DNA of 27,792 nt. Origin: a virus. Location: the IMG/VR virus record IMGVR_UViG_3300002835_000879, positions 1 to 27,792 of that record, one strand, 5' to 3'. Under the pieces are notes generated by a model. It made no database searches. It was not told the DNA's origin and saw only the letters and a list, made by a program, of their open reading frames with translations. Below are positions 21,974 to 27,129 of the stretch, one piece after another (within the stretch, counting starts at the first letter, position 1; each line of letters opens with the position of its first letter). The position numbers and the translations under genes are program-made.

Positions 21974-22000
21974 AAAAGGGGTCTTCGGACCCCTTTTTTT
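21974..22000 (+). terminator. Terminator after the lipoprotein gene
   Basis: AAAAGGGGTC, TTCG loop, GACCCCTTTTTTT. Confidence 0.92.
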
Positions 22001-22028
22001 ATTACTTAACTTTTTCTATATTTTAATC

Positions 22029-22430
22029 ATGAGTAAACACGCAAATATCTGCAGCCACAATTGTTTTGGCCGAGAAGATTATGATGGTAGTTGTTGCCAC
22101 CTAGAAGACAGGGATTGGATTATTGGTGCACATTCCGACCCGGATGATTTTATTGATAGATTATCTGATAAATTTAGTAGAGAAGTAAAATTTGAAGAAG
22201 TGTTTTACACTTTTGAAGAAGGTTCTAAACTATTTCCCGAAAAAAGTTGTTGGCAAAAACCAGAATCTTATCCTGCTTTGAGGCTAGATTTAGAAAAAGA
22301 ACGTAAACCTTGTATATTTTATAATTCAACAATACGTTCGTGCTCTGTTTATGATATTCGTCCACAAATTTGTAGAAAATATCATTGCCAATTTCTCTTG
22401 GACACACTTTACGGTGTTGACGACAAGTAA
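22029..22430 (+). CDS. YkgJ-type Cys-cluster (zinc/iron-chelating) protein
   Basis: 133 residues. The cysteine pattern matches the CxxxCxxCC / YkgJ family: ICSHNCFGRED...GSCCHLEDRDW at the start, then KPCIFYNSTIRSCSVYDIRP (about 95-114) and QICRKYHC. The C.FY....C.VY..RP..C..F.C arrangement is diagnostic. Family members are thought to bind zinc or an iron-sulfur cluster; no function is established. ATG 22029 lies just past the preceding terminator. An in-frame ATG at 21921 would run through that terminator and the neighbouring gene and is rejected. tRNA-Ser follows 23 nt after the stop. Confidence 0.82.
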   Translation: MSKHANICSHNCFGREDYDGSCCHLEDRDWIIGAHSDPDDFIDRLSDKFSREVKFEEVFYTFEEGSKLFPEKSCWQKPESYPALRLDLEKERKPCIFYNSTIRSCSVYDIRPQICRKYHCQFLLDTLYGVDDK

Positions 22431-22453
22431 TTTGTTAATTATAATTTCACAAC

Positions 22454-22538
22454 GGAGGTTTGGCAGAGCGGTCGAATGCGGCAGTCTTGAAAATTGTTGA
22501 CTGTAACAGGTCCCGGGGTTCGAATCCCTGAGCCTCCG
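22454..22538 (+). tRNA. tRNA-Ser (UGA)
   Basis: Acceptor GGAGGTT/AGCCTCC, anticodon loop CTTGAAA (anticodon TGA), long class II variable arm (TGACTGTAACAGGTC region), T-arm CGGGG/CCCTG with loop TTCGAAT. CCA is not encoded. The anticodon stem contains two G-U pairs. Confidence 0.95.
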
Positions 22539-22547
22539 CAAAAAATA

Positions 22548-22579
22548 TTTGAAACTTTGAAAATTGTTTCTTATATTTG
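22548..22579 (+). promoter_or_regulatory. Bacteroidota-type promoter of tRNA-Arg
   Basis: TTTG (22548-22551), 20 nt, TATATTTG (22572-22579), followed by TAC as at the tmRNA promoter. Confidence 0.8.
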
Positions 22580-22584
22580 TACAA

Positions 22585-22618
22585 GATTCAAAATTAATTT
22601 TTGAATCAGTTCTTTGAA
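22585..22618 (+). promoter_or_regulatory. Leader hairpin plus boxA-like element before tRNA-Arg
   Basis: GATTCAAAA (22585-22593) pairs with TTTTGAATC (22599-22607), then GTTCTTTGAA (22609-22618), then the tRNA 4 nt later. Same order as in the tmRNA leader. Confidence 0.5.
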
Positions 22619-22622
22619 TATT

Positions 22623-22696
22623 GGCCCAGTAGCTCAGCTGAACAGAGCATATCACTTCTAATGATACGGTCCCAGGTTTGAATCCTGGCTGGGTCA
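22623..22696 (+). tRNA. tRNA-Arg (UCU)
   Basis: Acceptor GGCCCAG/CTGGGTC (one G-U), anticodon stem TATCA/TGATA, loop CTTCTAA (anticodon TCT, reading AGA), T-arm CCAGG/CCTGG with loop TTTGAAT. CCA not encoded. AGA is a frequent Arg codon in this AT-rich phage. Confidence 0.95.
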
Positions 22697-22704
22697 CAAC
22701 TTTT

Positions 22705-22725
22705 ACACTAAATGAAGTGTTTTAT
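22705..22725 (+). terminator. Weak terminator-like hairpin after tRNA-Arg
   Basis: ACACT, AAATGA loop, AGTGT followed by TTTATT. The 5-bp stem is short; it may only mark the RNA 3' end. Confidence 0.35.
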
Positions 22726-22737
22726 TCTATCCGTTTA

Positions 22738-22745
22738 TATTTATA
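22738..22745 (+). promoter_or_regulatory. TATTTATA motif, 4 nt before ATG
   Basis: TATTTATA, AAAT, ATG at 22750 of the homing endonuclease gene. Same 4-nt spacing as several other genes. Confidence 0.5.
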
Positions 22746-22749
22746 AAAT

Positions 22750-23382
22750 ATGATGGATAAAATTATGAAACAATGTAAGTGGTGTAACGAGTTCTTTGAA
22801 ATTACGGATAAACCTAAAGGTTGGATGGCAAATCATACAAGATGGTGTGATTATAATCCAAATAAAAATTCCTATTTGGATAAACTTAATCAAACGCGAG
22901 CAAAGTTTATCACTCAGGAAACTAGAGAAAAAATGAAACTTGGGATTTCTGAGGCTCACAAAAAGGGTGCGTACAAACATGTTGACTTTGGTAAGTCTTT
23001 CAGAGGAAAAAAACATAATCCTGAAACTATTGAAATTTTAAGGAAAAAAGCTTTAGCATCAAATCATAGAAGATTGAGGAAAGGGGTTATTGAGTATAAG
23101 GGTTATTTATTGGACAGTAGTTGGGAATTAGCACTTGCAATAAGGTTAGATGAACTCAAAATAAAATGGGAAAGACCCGAACCAATTAAATGGATTGACG
23201 AAAGTGGTTTGGAACATAACTATTTTCCAGATTTTTATCTTGAAAAATATGATTTGTTTTTGGACCCAAAAAATCCAGCGGCATATCAAAATCAAGAAAA
23301 AAAAATTAATATTTTAAAAAAAACCATACCTAACCTTAGGTTTATTCTTACTTTGAAAGAATGTAAAGAATTTACAATTTAG
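22750..23382 (+). CDS. Free-standing homing endonuclease (NUMOD3, PD-(D/E)XK type)
   Basis: 210 residues. Order of parts: a C2HC zinc finger (CKWC at about 9-12, then HTRWC about 17 residues later); a NUMOD3-type DNA-binding helix, GKKHNPETIEILRKKA (about 82-97); and a C-terminal nuclease core with SSWELALAIRLDELKIKWER (about 121-140), HNYFPDFYL (about 155-163) and DLFLDPKNP, giving the E, D and D-x-K residues of a PD-(D/E)XK site. This matches phage-borne homing endonucleases. It lies among tRNAs about 1.1 kb from the intron-containing tmRNA. It may spread itself or, in trans, the ORF-less intron; its target is unknown. Confidence 0.82.
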   Translation: MMDKIMKQCKWCNEFFEITDKPKGWMANHTRWCDYNPNKNSYLDKLNQTRAKFITQETREKMKLGISEAHKKGAYKHVDFGKSFRGKKHNPETIEILRKKALASNHRRLRKGVIEYKGYLLDSSWELALAIRLDELKIKWERPEPIKWIDESGLEHNYFPDFYLEKYDLFLDPKNPAAYQNQEKKINILKKTIPNLRFILTLKECKEFTI

Positions 23383-23391
23383 AATATTTTT

Positions 23392-23568
23392 ATGAAACCA
23401 AGTCGAGAAGACATTAAAAAAAATCGATACAACGGAGTGGCTCCAGATGGATACACTCTTGTTCGTAACGAAGCTCTAGAAAAGCTCAAAGATTTTGATA
23501 ATTGGAAAGCCTGGAAAAACAACGAAATTTCCCTCTACGACCTCGATAAGAGGGATATTTCAGAGTAG
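23392..23568 (+). CDS. Small unknown protein
   Basis: 58 residues, MKPSREDIKKNRYNGVAPDG through to LYDLDKRDISE. Charged and soluble, with a tryptophan-containing helix (DFDNWKAWKNNEISLYDL). Not recognised. ATG 9 nt after the homing endonuclease stop; ends 30 nt before tRNA-Thr. Coding appears real because the frame is open throughout, with balanced composition in AT-rich DNA. Confidence 0.6.
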   Translation: MKPSREDIKKNRYNGVAPDGYTLVRNEALEKLKDFDNWKAWKNNEISLYDLDKRDISE

Positions 23569-23598
23569 TTTTCATAATCCCAACATATTTAAAACAAA

Positions 23599-23671
23599 GC
23601 CTCCATAACTCAGTTGGTAGAGTAGCGGTTTTGTAAACCGCCTGTCGCTGGTTCGAGTCCGGCTGGAGGCT
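23599..23671 (+). tRNA. tRNA-Thr (UGU)
   Basis: Acceptor GCCTCCA/TGGAGGC, anticodon stem GCGGT/ACCGC, loop TTTGTAA (anticodon TGT), T-loop TTCGAGT. CCA not encoded. Confidence 0.95.
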
Positions 23672-23688
23672 CAAAAACCCCCCTTTCT

Positions 23689-23817
23689 ATGAATCCCGAA
23701 ATTCTCAACACCACCGATATCCTCTTCCAAAGCGGTCAAATTATTGACAAAGCACAATGTGAGATTTATCTTTGTGAATGGGACAATGTCCATGGTGATA
23801 TTGTCTTGTTTGTATAA
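23689..23817 (+). CDS. Very small unknown protein
   Basis: 42 residues: MNPEILNTTDILFQSGQIID, then KAQCEIYLCEWDNVHGDIVL and FV. Looks like a small beta-rich fold with two Cys. Squeezed between tRNA-Thr and tRNA-Gly with 6 nt to the latter. Not recognised; could be a chance frame, but its compact fit is typical of phage genes. Confidence 0.5.
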   Translation: MNPEILNTTDILFQSGQIIDKAQCEIYLCEWDNVHGDIVLFV

Positions 23818-23823
23818 ACAAAA

Positions 23824-23896
23824 GCGGTAATAGCTCAGTTGGTAGAGCACGTTCCTTCCAAGTACGGGGTCGCAGGTTCGAATCCTGTTTACCGCT
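23824..23896 (+). tRNA. tRNA-Gly (UCC)
   Basis: Acceptor GCGGTAA/TTACCGC, anticodon loop CTTCCAA (anticodon TCC), T-arm GCAGG/CCTGT with loop TTCGAAT. The anticodon stem CGTTC/GTACG has a T-T mismatch. CCA not encoded. Confidence 0.93.
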
Positions 23897-23899
23897 CAA

Positions 23900-23959
23900 G
23901 TAGACCTTCAAAAGGGCCCTTCCGTCTCTGCGTGAGCGGCTTGCTGGGCCCGGGTCTAC
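23900..23959 (+). ncRNA. Stable unassigned hairpin RNA between tRNAs
   Basis: Nested stems: GTAGACC (23900-23906) with GGTCTAC (23953-23959); GGGCCC (23914-23919) with GGGCCC (23946-23951); CCG-T-CTC with GAG-CGG around a TGCGT loop (23922-23939). It lies 3 nt after tRNA-Gly and 7 nt before the tRNA-like gene. GC content is far above its surroundings. It lacks tRNA D and T arms. Could be a small RNA, a processing element or a terminator without a clear T-run. Confidence 0.55.
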
Positions 23960-23966
23960 CCCTTTT

Positions 23967-24040
23967 ACCGAAGTAGCTCAGTGGCAGAGCAATTCCATTT
24001 ATGGGACGTGGCGCGATAGGTTCGATTCCTGCCTTCGGTT
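23967..24040 (+). tRNA. Degenerate or atypical tRNA-like gene
   Basis: Perfect acceptor ACCGAAG/CTTCGGT, D-arm GCTC/GAGC, T-loop TTCGATT. The anticodon stem is poor (ATTCC/GGACG, 3 bp). The T-stem pairs GC..AGG with CCTGC only if GAT bulges out. In the best fold the loop is ATTTATG and the anticodon UUA, which would read the UAA stop. Position 37 is U, unusual for a working tRNA. Likely a decaying tRNA; an ochre-suppressor tRNA is the alternative. Confidence 0.6.
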
Positions 24041-24059
24041 CTAATCTCTTTTGATGAAG

Positions 24060-24067
24060 TATTTATA
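24060..24067 (+). promoter_or_regulatory. TATTTATA motif, 4 nt before ATG
   Basis: TATTTATA, GGTT, ATG at 24072. Same 4-nt spacing as at 11727, 14371, 18019 and 22750. Confidence 0.55.
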
Positions 24068-24071
24068 GGTT

Positions 24072-24653
24072 ATGAAGCCAGAGTTATTAAAAGAGATTGC
24101 CGCAATCAAAAAACAAATATCTTTATTGGAAGATTTTGTTATGCCCCAGGACGTTAGTTATTCGAATATCACGTTTACGGATAAAGCCAAAACTGATAAG
24201 GTGAATAGAGCTTTATTGGATGATGTAAATCTCGCAGCTAAAAGAGCTGGTGTGAGTGTTCGTATTGGAACTATTACAACCGGTCATCCGAGTATGATAA
24301 GTGGTAAAAGTTCAAGGCACCCAGATGGAATTGCTGTTGATGTTGATATGATTGATGGATTGGCTGTAAGCAAAAAAATTGAGGATACTGTTGAGAAATT
24401 CAACTATGAGCTCGAAAAGCTGGGTTATAAAAGAAACGTTGAAAGGGGAACTGATAAAGCATTTTTGACTTTCGGATTCAAAGACCATGACAACCATGTC
24501 CATGTATCAAACACAACTGACGTTGAAGCTGAAGAGGGTCAAAAAACTTCAACCACCACAACATCAACTGAAACTGATACCGATACACCACGGTTTAATC
24601 TGGAAAAAATCGTTCAAACCGTAAAAGATTTTAAATCCGGTATTGGATTTTAA
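24072..24653 (+). CDS. M15-type peptidase, possible endolysin or virion lysin
   Basis: 193 residues. A leader-like helix MKPELLKEIAAIKKQISLLE precedes a domain with zinc-ligand motifs of M15 D,D/L,D-peptidases: SSRHPDGIAVDVDM (about 78-91; SxHxxGxAxD) and HDNHVHVS (about 138-145; HxH). Such enzymes cut peptide cross-links of peptidoglycan. The C-terminal tail is T/S/E-rich followed by a helix (LEKIVQTVKDFKSG). No signal peptide. Lysis at the end of infection or local wall digestion at entry are both possible; the leader helix with L-L-K-E favours a virion-packaged protein if the targeting idea is right. It converges with a small membrane-protein gene. Confidence 0.72.
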   Translation: MKPELLKEIAAIKKQISLLEDFVMPQDVSYSNITFTDKAKTDKVNRALLDDVNLAAKRAGVSVRIGTITTGHPSMISGKSSRHPDGIAVDVDMIDGLAVSKKIEDTVEKFNYELEKLGYKRNVERGTDKAFLTFGFKDHDNHVHVSNTTDVEAEEGQKTSTTTTSTETDTDTPRFNLEKIVQTVKDFKSGIGF

Positions 24654-24674
24654 TTTAGAAGGTGATAAACTTCC

Positions 24675-24839
24675 TTACATCAAATCGGGATTGTCATCAT
24701 CCCCGTTTGACAACGTGCTTAAAATGCTTGGTAAGAATAATGCCATCAATGACCACCAAGGGTTTCCTGATTGGTAAATAATGTAACCTATCAATGCCAG
24801 GTAAGCAAGTCCCAAAATCAAAATGGATAAGTGTTTCAT
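24675..24839 (-). CDS. Small two-segment membrane protein, holin candidate
   Basis: 54 residues from ATG 24839 (MKHLSILILGLAYLALIGYI). Two hydrophobic segments: about 3-22, and MALFLPSILSTLS near 32-44, joined by IYQSGNPWWS; an acidic tail DDDNPDLM follows. Size and topology fit small phage holins, and the M15 peptidase gene is next door on the other strand, but pinholin, antiholin or exclusion roles are equally open. Start overlaps the upstream stop as ATGA, so it is coupled to the 95-residue gene; a longer start at 24866 is less likely. Confidence 0.65.
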   Translation of the reverse strand: MKHLSILILGLAYLALIGYIIYQSGNPWWSLMALFLPSILSTLSNGDDDNPDLM

Positions 24840-25123
24840 TTGAAATCGGAAAATGTTAATCCCCACATAAGAGTTATCCAGGCCATTTCAATCTCTGCAG
24901 ATTTTTTGTTTAATTTCATGTTTTTCCGTAGATATTCAATACCCCAAGTTTTCCATTGGTCATTCTGCTCAACTGTCATAGTCCAATCCTTGTACCAGGC
25001 ATCGGTTCTACCTTTTACATCTTTGTAACTTACATCATGACCGGCAATCTCAAACATCTTATTGATGAGAGTTTCAACGGTCTTTTGTGCCTTTTCATCT
25101 CTGGTTAATCGTTTCCCTGGCAT
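24836..25123 (-). CDS. Unknown small soluble protein
   Basis: 95 residues, basic helical N-terminus (MPGKRLTRDEKAQKTVETLI), then WYKDWTMTVEQNDQWKTWGI and a C-terminal helix SAEIEMAWITLMWGLTF. The Trp-rich centre resembles short conserved proteins of large phages, for which I know no function. ATG overlaps the upstream HAD stop as TAATG and its stop overlaps the next start as ATGA, so the three genes are translationally linked. Confidence 0.7.
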   Translation of the reverse strand: MPGKRLTRDEKAQKTVETLINKMFEIAGHDVSYKDVKGRTDAWYKDWTMTVEQNDQWKTWGIEYLRKNMKLNKKSAEIEMAWITLMWGLTFSDFK

Positions 25124-25713
25124 TACATTAAAAATTTAATAATTTTATCTTTTATTCCTGATTGTTTGATACCCTCCCAGGATTTAGGAGTTTTAATAAA
25201 GTTTGTAAGTCCTGGCTTGTCATTTGATTTATCCCTAGCAGCAAAATGACCAGATAAAAACTCAATCGACATGTCCAAATCATCAACTGCGACCCAATGA
25301 GTCACCTCTGGATGGTTTTCGAGCCAATGATTAATTTCCATGCTGCGTTCCAACTCCAATTCTGCTCTGAATCGAAGCTGTGACCATTCAGCAGGAAAAA
25401 GGTCTTTGAACATCCCCGTTGCATCAATTGGTTTTTTGATTAGCCCTTGTGAAATGTAGTAATCACCAAGCTCCTCCAAAGTTGCATGAAATCGCCAGTC
25501 AGAACTAACAACGTATTCAGCTCCAGTCTTTTCAAGGATTTGATTCAAAACTTTGATAGCTTTTCTGTCAAAGTTATCAAATCGAGCATGCACGGGTAGC
25601 TCACTGGCAGATGTACCCATGCTTCTACCTTCTTTTATCTGTTTTTTTCTACGAGAACCCCAGTTCTCTGACAAACAGATAACTCCATCATTGTCTAGAA
25701 ATAGAACTTTCAT
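25123..25713 (-). CDS. HAD-superfamily phosphatase-like protein
   Basis: 196 residues. Motif I LFLDNDGVI (Asp7 nucleophile and Asp9 acid/base, about 4-12), motif II YVVSSDWRF (about 68-76), and a late acidic motif WVAVDDLDM (about 141-149). The SSxWR form and the spacing resemble the HAD domain found in phage and bacterial RNA-repair-type proteins. A likely activity is phosphate removal from nucleic-acid ends or nucleotides; the substrate is not evident. First 26 nt overlap the previous small gene. Confidence 0.82.
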   Translation of the reverse strand: MKVLFLDNDGVICLSENWGSRRKKQIKEGRSMGTSASELPVHARFDNFDRKAIKVLNQILEKTGAEYVVSSDWRFHATLEELGDYYISQGLIKKPIDATGMFKDLFPAEWSQLRFRAELELERSMEINHWLENHPEVTHWVAVDDLDMSIEFLSGHFAARDKSNDKPGLTNFIKTPKSWEGIKQSGIKDKIIKFLM

Positions 25714-25873
25714 CGTGTAGGGGTTTGTAGTGAAATTGATAATACGTTAATGACATCAGGTTTCCTGACTTGTCTTTTGAAGCTTCTTGGAAAGTTTCGT
25801 AATGTAAAACCTTATCTTTTGAAACAACGACCCAGTTTTTCTGGTTGGATAAGTTTGGTCTAGTTTGATACAT
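25688..25873 (-). CDS. Small unknown protein upstream of HAD gene
   Basis: 61 residues: MYQTRPNLSNQKNWVVVSKD, then KVLHYETFQEASKDKSGNLM. Predicted small alpha/beta fold; no known motif. It overlaps the HAD gene by 26 nt and the upstream small membrane-protein gene by 14 nt. The frame looks coding, but function is unknown. Confidence 0.55.
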   Translation of the reverse strand: MYQTRPNLSNQKNWVVVSKDKVLHYETFQEASKDKSGNLMSLTYYQFHYKPLHDESSISRQ

Positions 25874-26015
25874 AATACAGCAAAGATATACAAAAAATTA
25901 CAACCAAACTAATAAAAGCAATTTTATATGCTCCTTGAATTTTGTGTTGAGACCTGCCTTGCCAATCCTCTTCATTCCAGGATTCTTTCCAGTTGTCAGA
26001 ATATTTGTTTGCCAT
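25860..26015 (-). CDS. Small single-span membrane protein
   Basis: 51 residues: MANKYSDNWKESWNEEDWQG, a polar Trp-rich N-terminus, then a hydrophobic helix IAFISLVVIFCISLLYYV near the C-terminus. Probably a bitopic inner-membrane protein. Located just after the tRNA-Glu gene (18 nt) and probably on the same transcript as the tRNAs. Function unknown. Confidence 0.6.
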   Translation of the reverse strand: MANKYSDNWKESWNEEDWQGRSQHKIQGAYKIAFISLVVIFCISLLYYVSN

Positions 26016-26032
26016 ATTGGTAGTTTAAAAAA

Positions 26033-26109
26033 TGGTGACCCGTATGGGATTCGAACCCATGAGCTTCTCCGTGAAAGGGAGATGTCCTGAACCGCTAGAC
26101 GAACGGGCC
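26033..26109 (-). tRNA. tRNA-Glu (UUC)
   Basis: Minus strand. Acceptor GGCCCGT/ACGGGTC, anticodon loop CTTTCAC (anticodon TTC), T-arm ATGGG/CCCAT with loop TTCGAAT. Uniquely in this window the discriminator A is followed by an encoded CCA. Confidence 0.95.
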
Positions 26110-26117
26110 TTAATTTG

Positions 26118-26191
26118 TGGACCTAGAGGGATTCGAACCCCCGACCCTCTGCGTGCAAAGCAGATGCTCTAGCCAACTGAGCTATAGGCCC
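26118..26191 (-). tRNA. tRNA-Ala (UGC)
   Basis: Minus strand. Acceptor GGGCCTA/TAGGTCC, anticodon stem CTGCT with loop TTTGCAC region (anticodon TGC), T-loop TTCGAAT. CCA not encoded. Eight nt upstream of tRNA-Glu, so one transcript. Confidence 0.95.
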
Positions 26192-26203
26192 TCTATGTTT
26201 ATA

Positions 26204-26233
26204 CAAATATACTAAAAATTCTGTAAAAACAAA
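26204..26233 (-). promoter_or_regulatory. Bacteroidota-type promoter of tRNA-Ala/Glu
   Basis: Minus strand TTTG (26233-26230), 18 nt, TATATTTG (26211-26204). Transcription should start within a few nt of the tRNA-Ala 5' end. Confidence 0.78.
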
Positions 26234-26234
26234 A

Positions 26235-27023
26235 TTAGATGTATTTTATATCCTTTTTTGCGAATGTGAAAACTGGATTTTCAGCAAATCTGATGTCGGT
26301 TACATAACAACGTTCGTAACCCATCATAAGATTAACATCTTTATCCACTGTGATTACTGGATAAGTATCCTTCAATATTCCATGCAACGCAATGTGTTCC
26401 ATCCAGTAATAAGAAATAAAAAGATTAAGATATTTCTTTGGAATTATATTAAGCACATTTCCAGCAACTCGGTTGTATGTATTCCAAAACCACCATTCAG
26501 AGTGGTATGCTTCTAAAAATTCCTCTCTGCGGTTGGTAAACATCCTAAAGTCGGTTTCAGCCCAGAGGAAGTTCATTTTATTTTCATCAACCGATAGTTC
26601 CCTCAAAGACATTTTGAATTCAGCATCAGCTCGAACAAAAACATACAAGTCATACTGTGGTAGTGGCTCCGAAAGTTTCAAGAATCTACCACCACTTCTA
26701 AAGTTTCCTGGTCCCCATTGAGCTGGAACTTTTCGTTCATAAAGCTCACGATAGAACTTTTCATCTTTTCTGGAAAAATCCTCGTAGTTTACCGATATTG
26801 CTCCAAGCTCTTTAACGAACTCGTGGTAATACTTGTGCTTGTTTGTTACAATCATGGTATCTACGCTGTAACCAACCTCTTTTAAAGGCTCGACAATCAT
26901 CTTATTGTGATTGTCTTGGTTATCACGCATATCGACGGAATAAGTGTAGGAGTTGTCGTAATTTGGACTATCTACAGAATATCCGTTACCAATATAGATG
27001 AGCAAACAAGTTTTGTTAAACAT
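26235..27023 (-). CDS. Unknown protein, glycosyltransferase-like candidate
   Basis: 262 residues. Begins with a strand-loop unit (KTCLLIYIGNGYSVD) and alternating alpha/beta elements. PQYDLYVFVRADAEFKMSLR (about 122-141) ends a strand in an acidic motif, and NFLWAETDFRMFTNRREEFL (about 149-168) is a second candidate nucleotide-sugar or metal site. A cluster of aromatics (AYHSEWWFWNTYNR) follows. The layout recalls GT-A-like glycosyltransferases, but I cannot name a family. If correct, it could modify virion or host glycans. No Shine-Dalgarno or TATTTATA motif precedes it. Confidence 0.6.
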   Translation of the reverse strand: MFNKTCLLIYIGNGYSVDSPNYDNSYTYSVDMRDNQDNHNKMIVEPLKEVGYSVDTMIVTNKHKYYHEFVKELGAISVNYEDFSRKDEKFYRELYERKVPAQWGPGNFRSGGRFLKLSEPLPQYDLYVFVRADAEFKMSLRELSVDENKMNFLWAETDFRMFTNRREEFLEAYHSEWWFWNTYNRVAGNVLNIIPKKYLNLFISYYWMEHIALHGILKDTYPVITVDKDVNLMMGYERCYVTDIRFAENPVFTFAKKDIKYI

Positions 27024-27129
27024 AATACCTTTAAGGTAATTACTCCGTTAGAAATGTAAATTACAGGATTTTACCATTTAGGCTGAACGGTGTTTATTGA
27101 AGCCCGTTTGTAGCAAAATCACCATAATC

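Noticed and set aside
21772-21975. Minus-strand frame opposite the lipoprotein gene
   Set aside because: S/T/V-rich mirror of an acidic repeat; the plus strand has signal peptide, lipobox and terminator.
21921-22028. Longer start for the YkgJ-type protein
   Set aside because: The extension would translate through a strong terminator and the end of the lipoprotein gene; ATG 22029 starts exactly at the family N-terminus.
22326-22697. Minus-strand frame of 123 codons across tRNA-Ser and tRNA-Arg
   Set aside because: Lies opposite two clear tRNA genes and part of the YkgJ-type gene.
23967-24040. Genome-wide reassignment of UAA implied by the UUA anticodon
   Set aside because: Genes in this window end normally at UAA without read-through homology, so recoding is not supported here.
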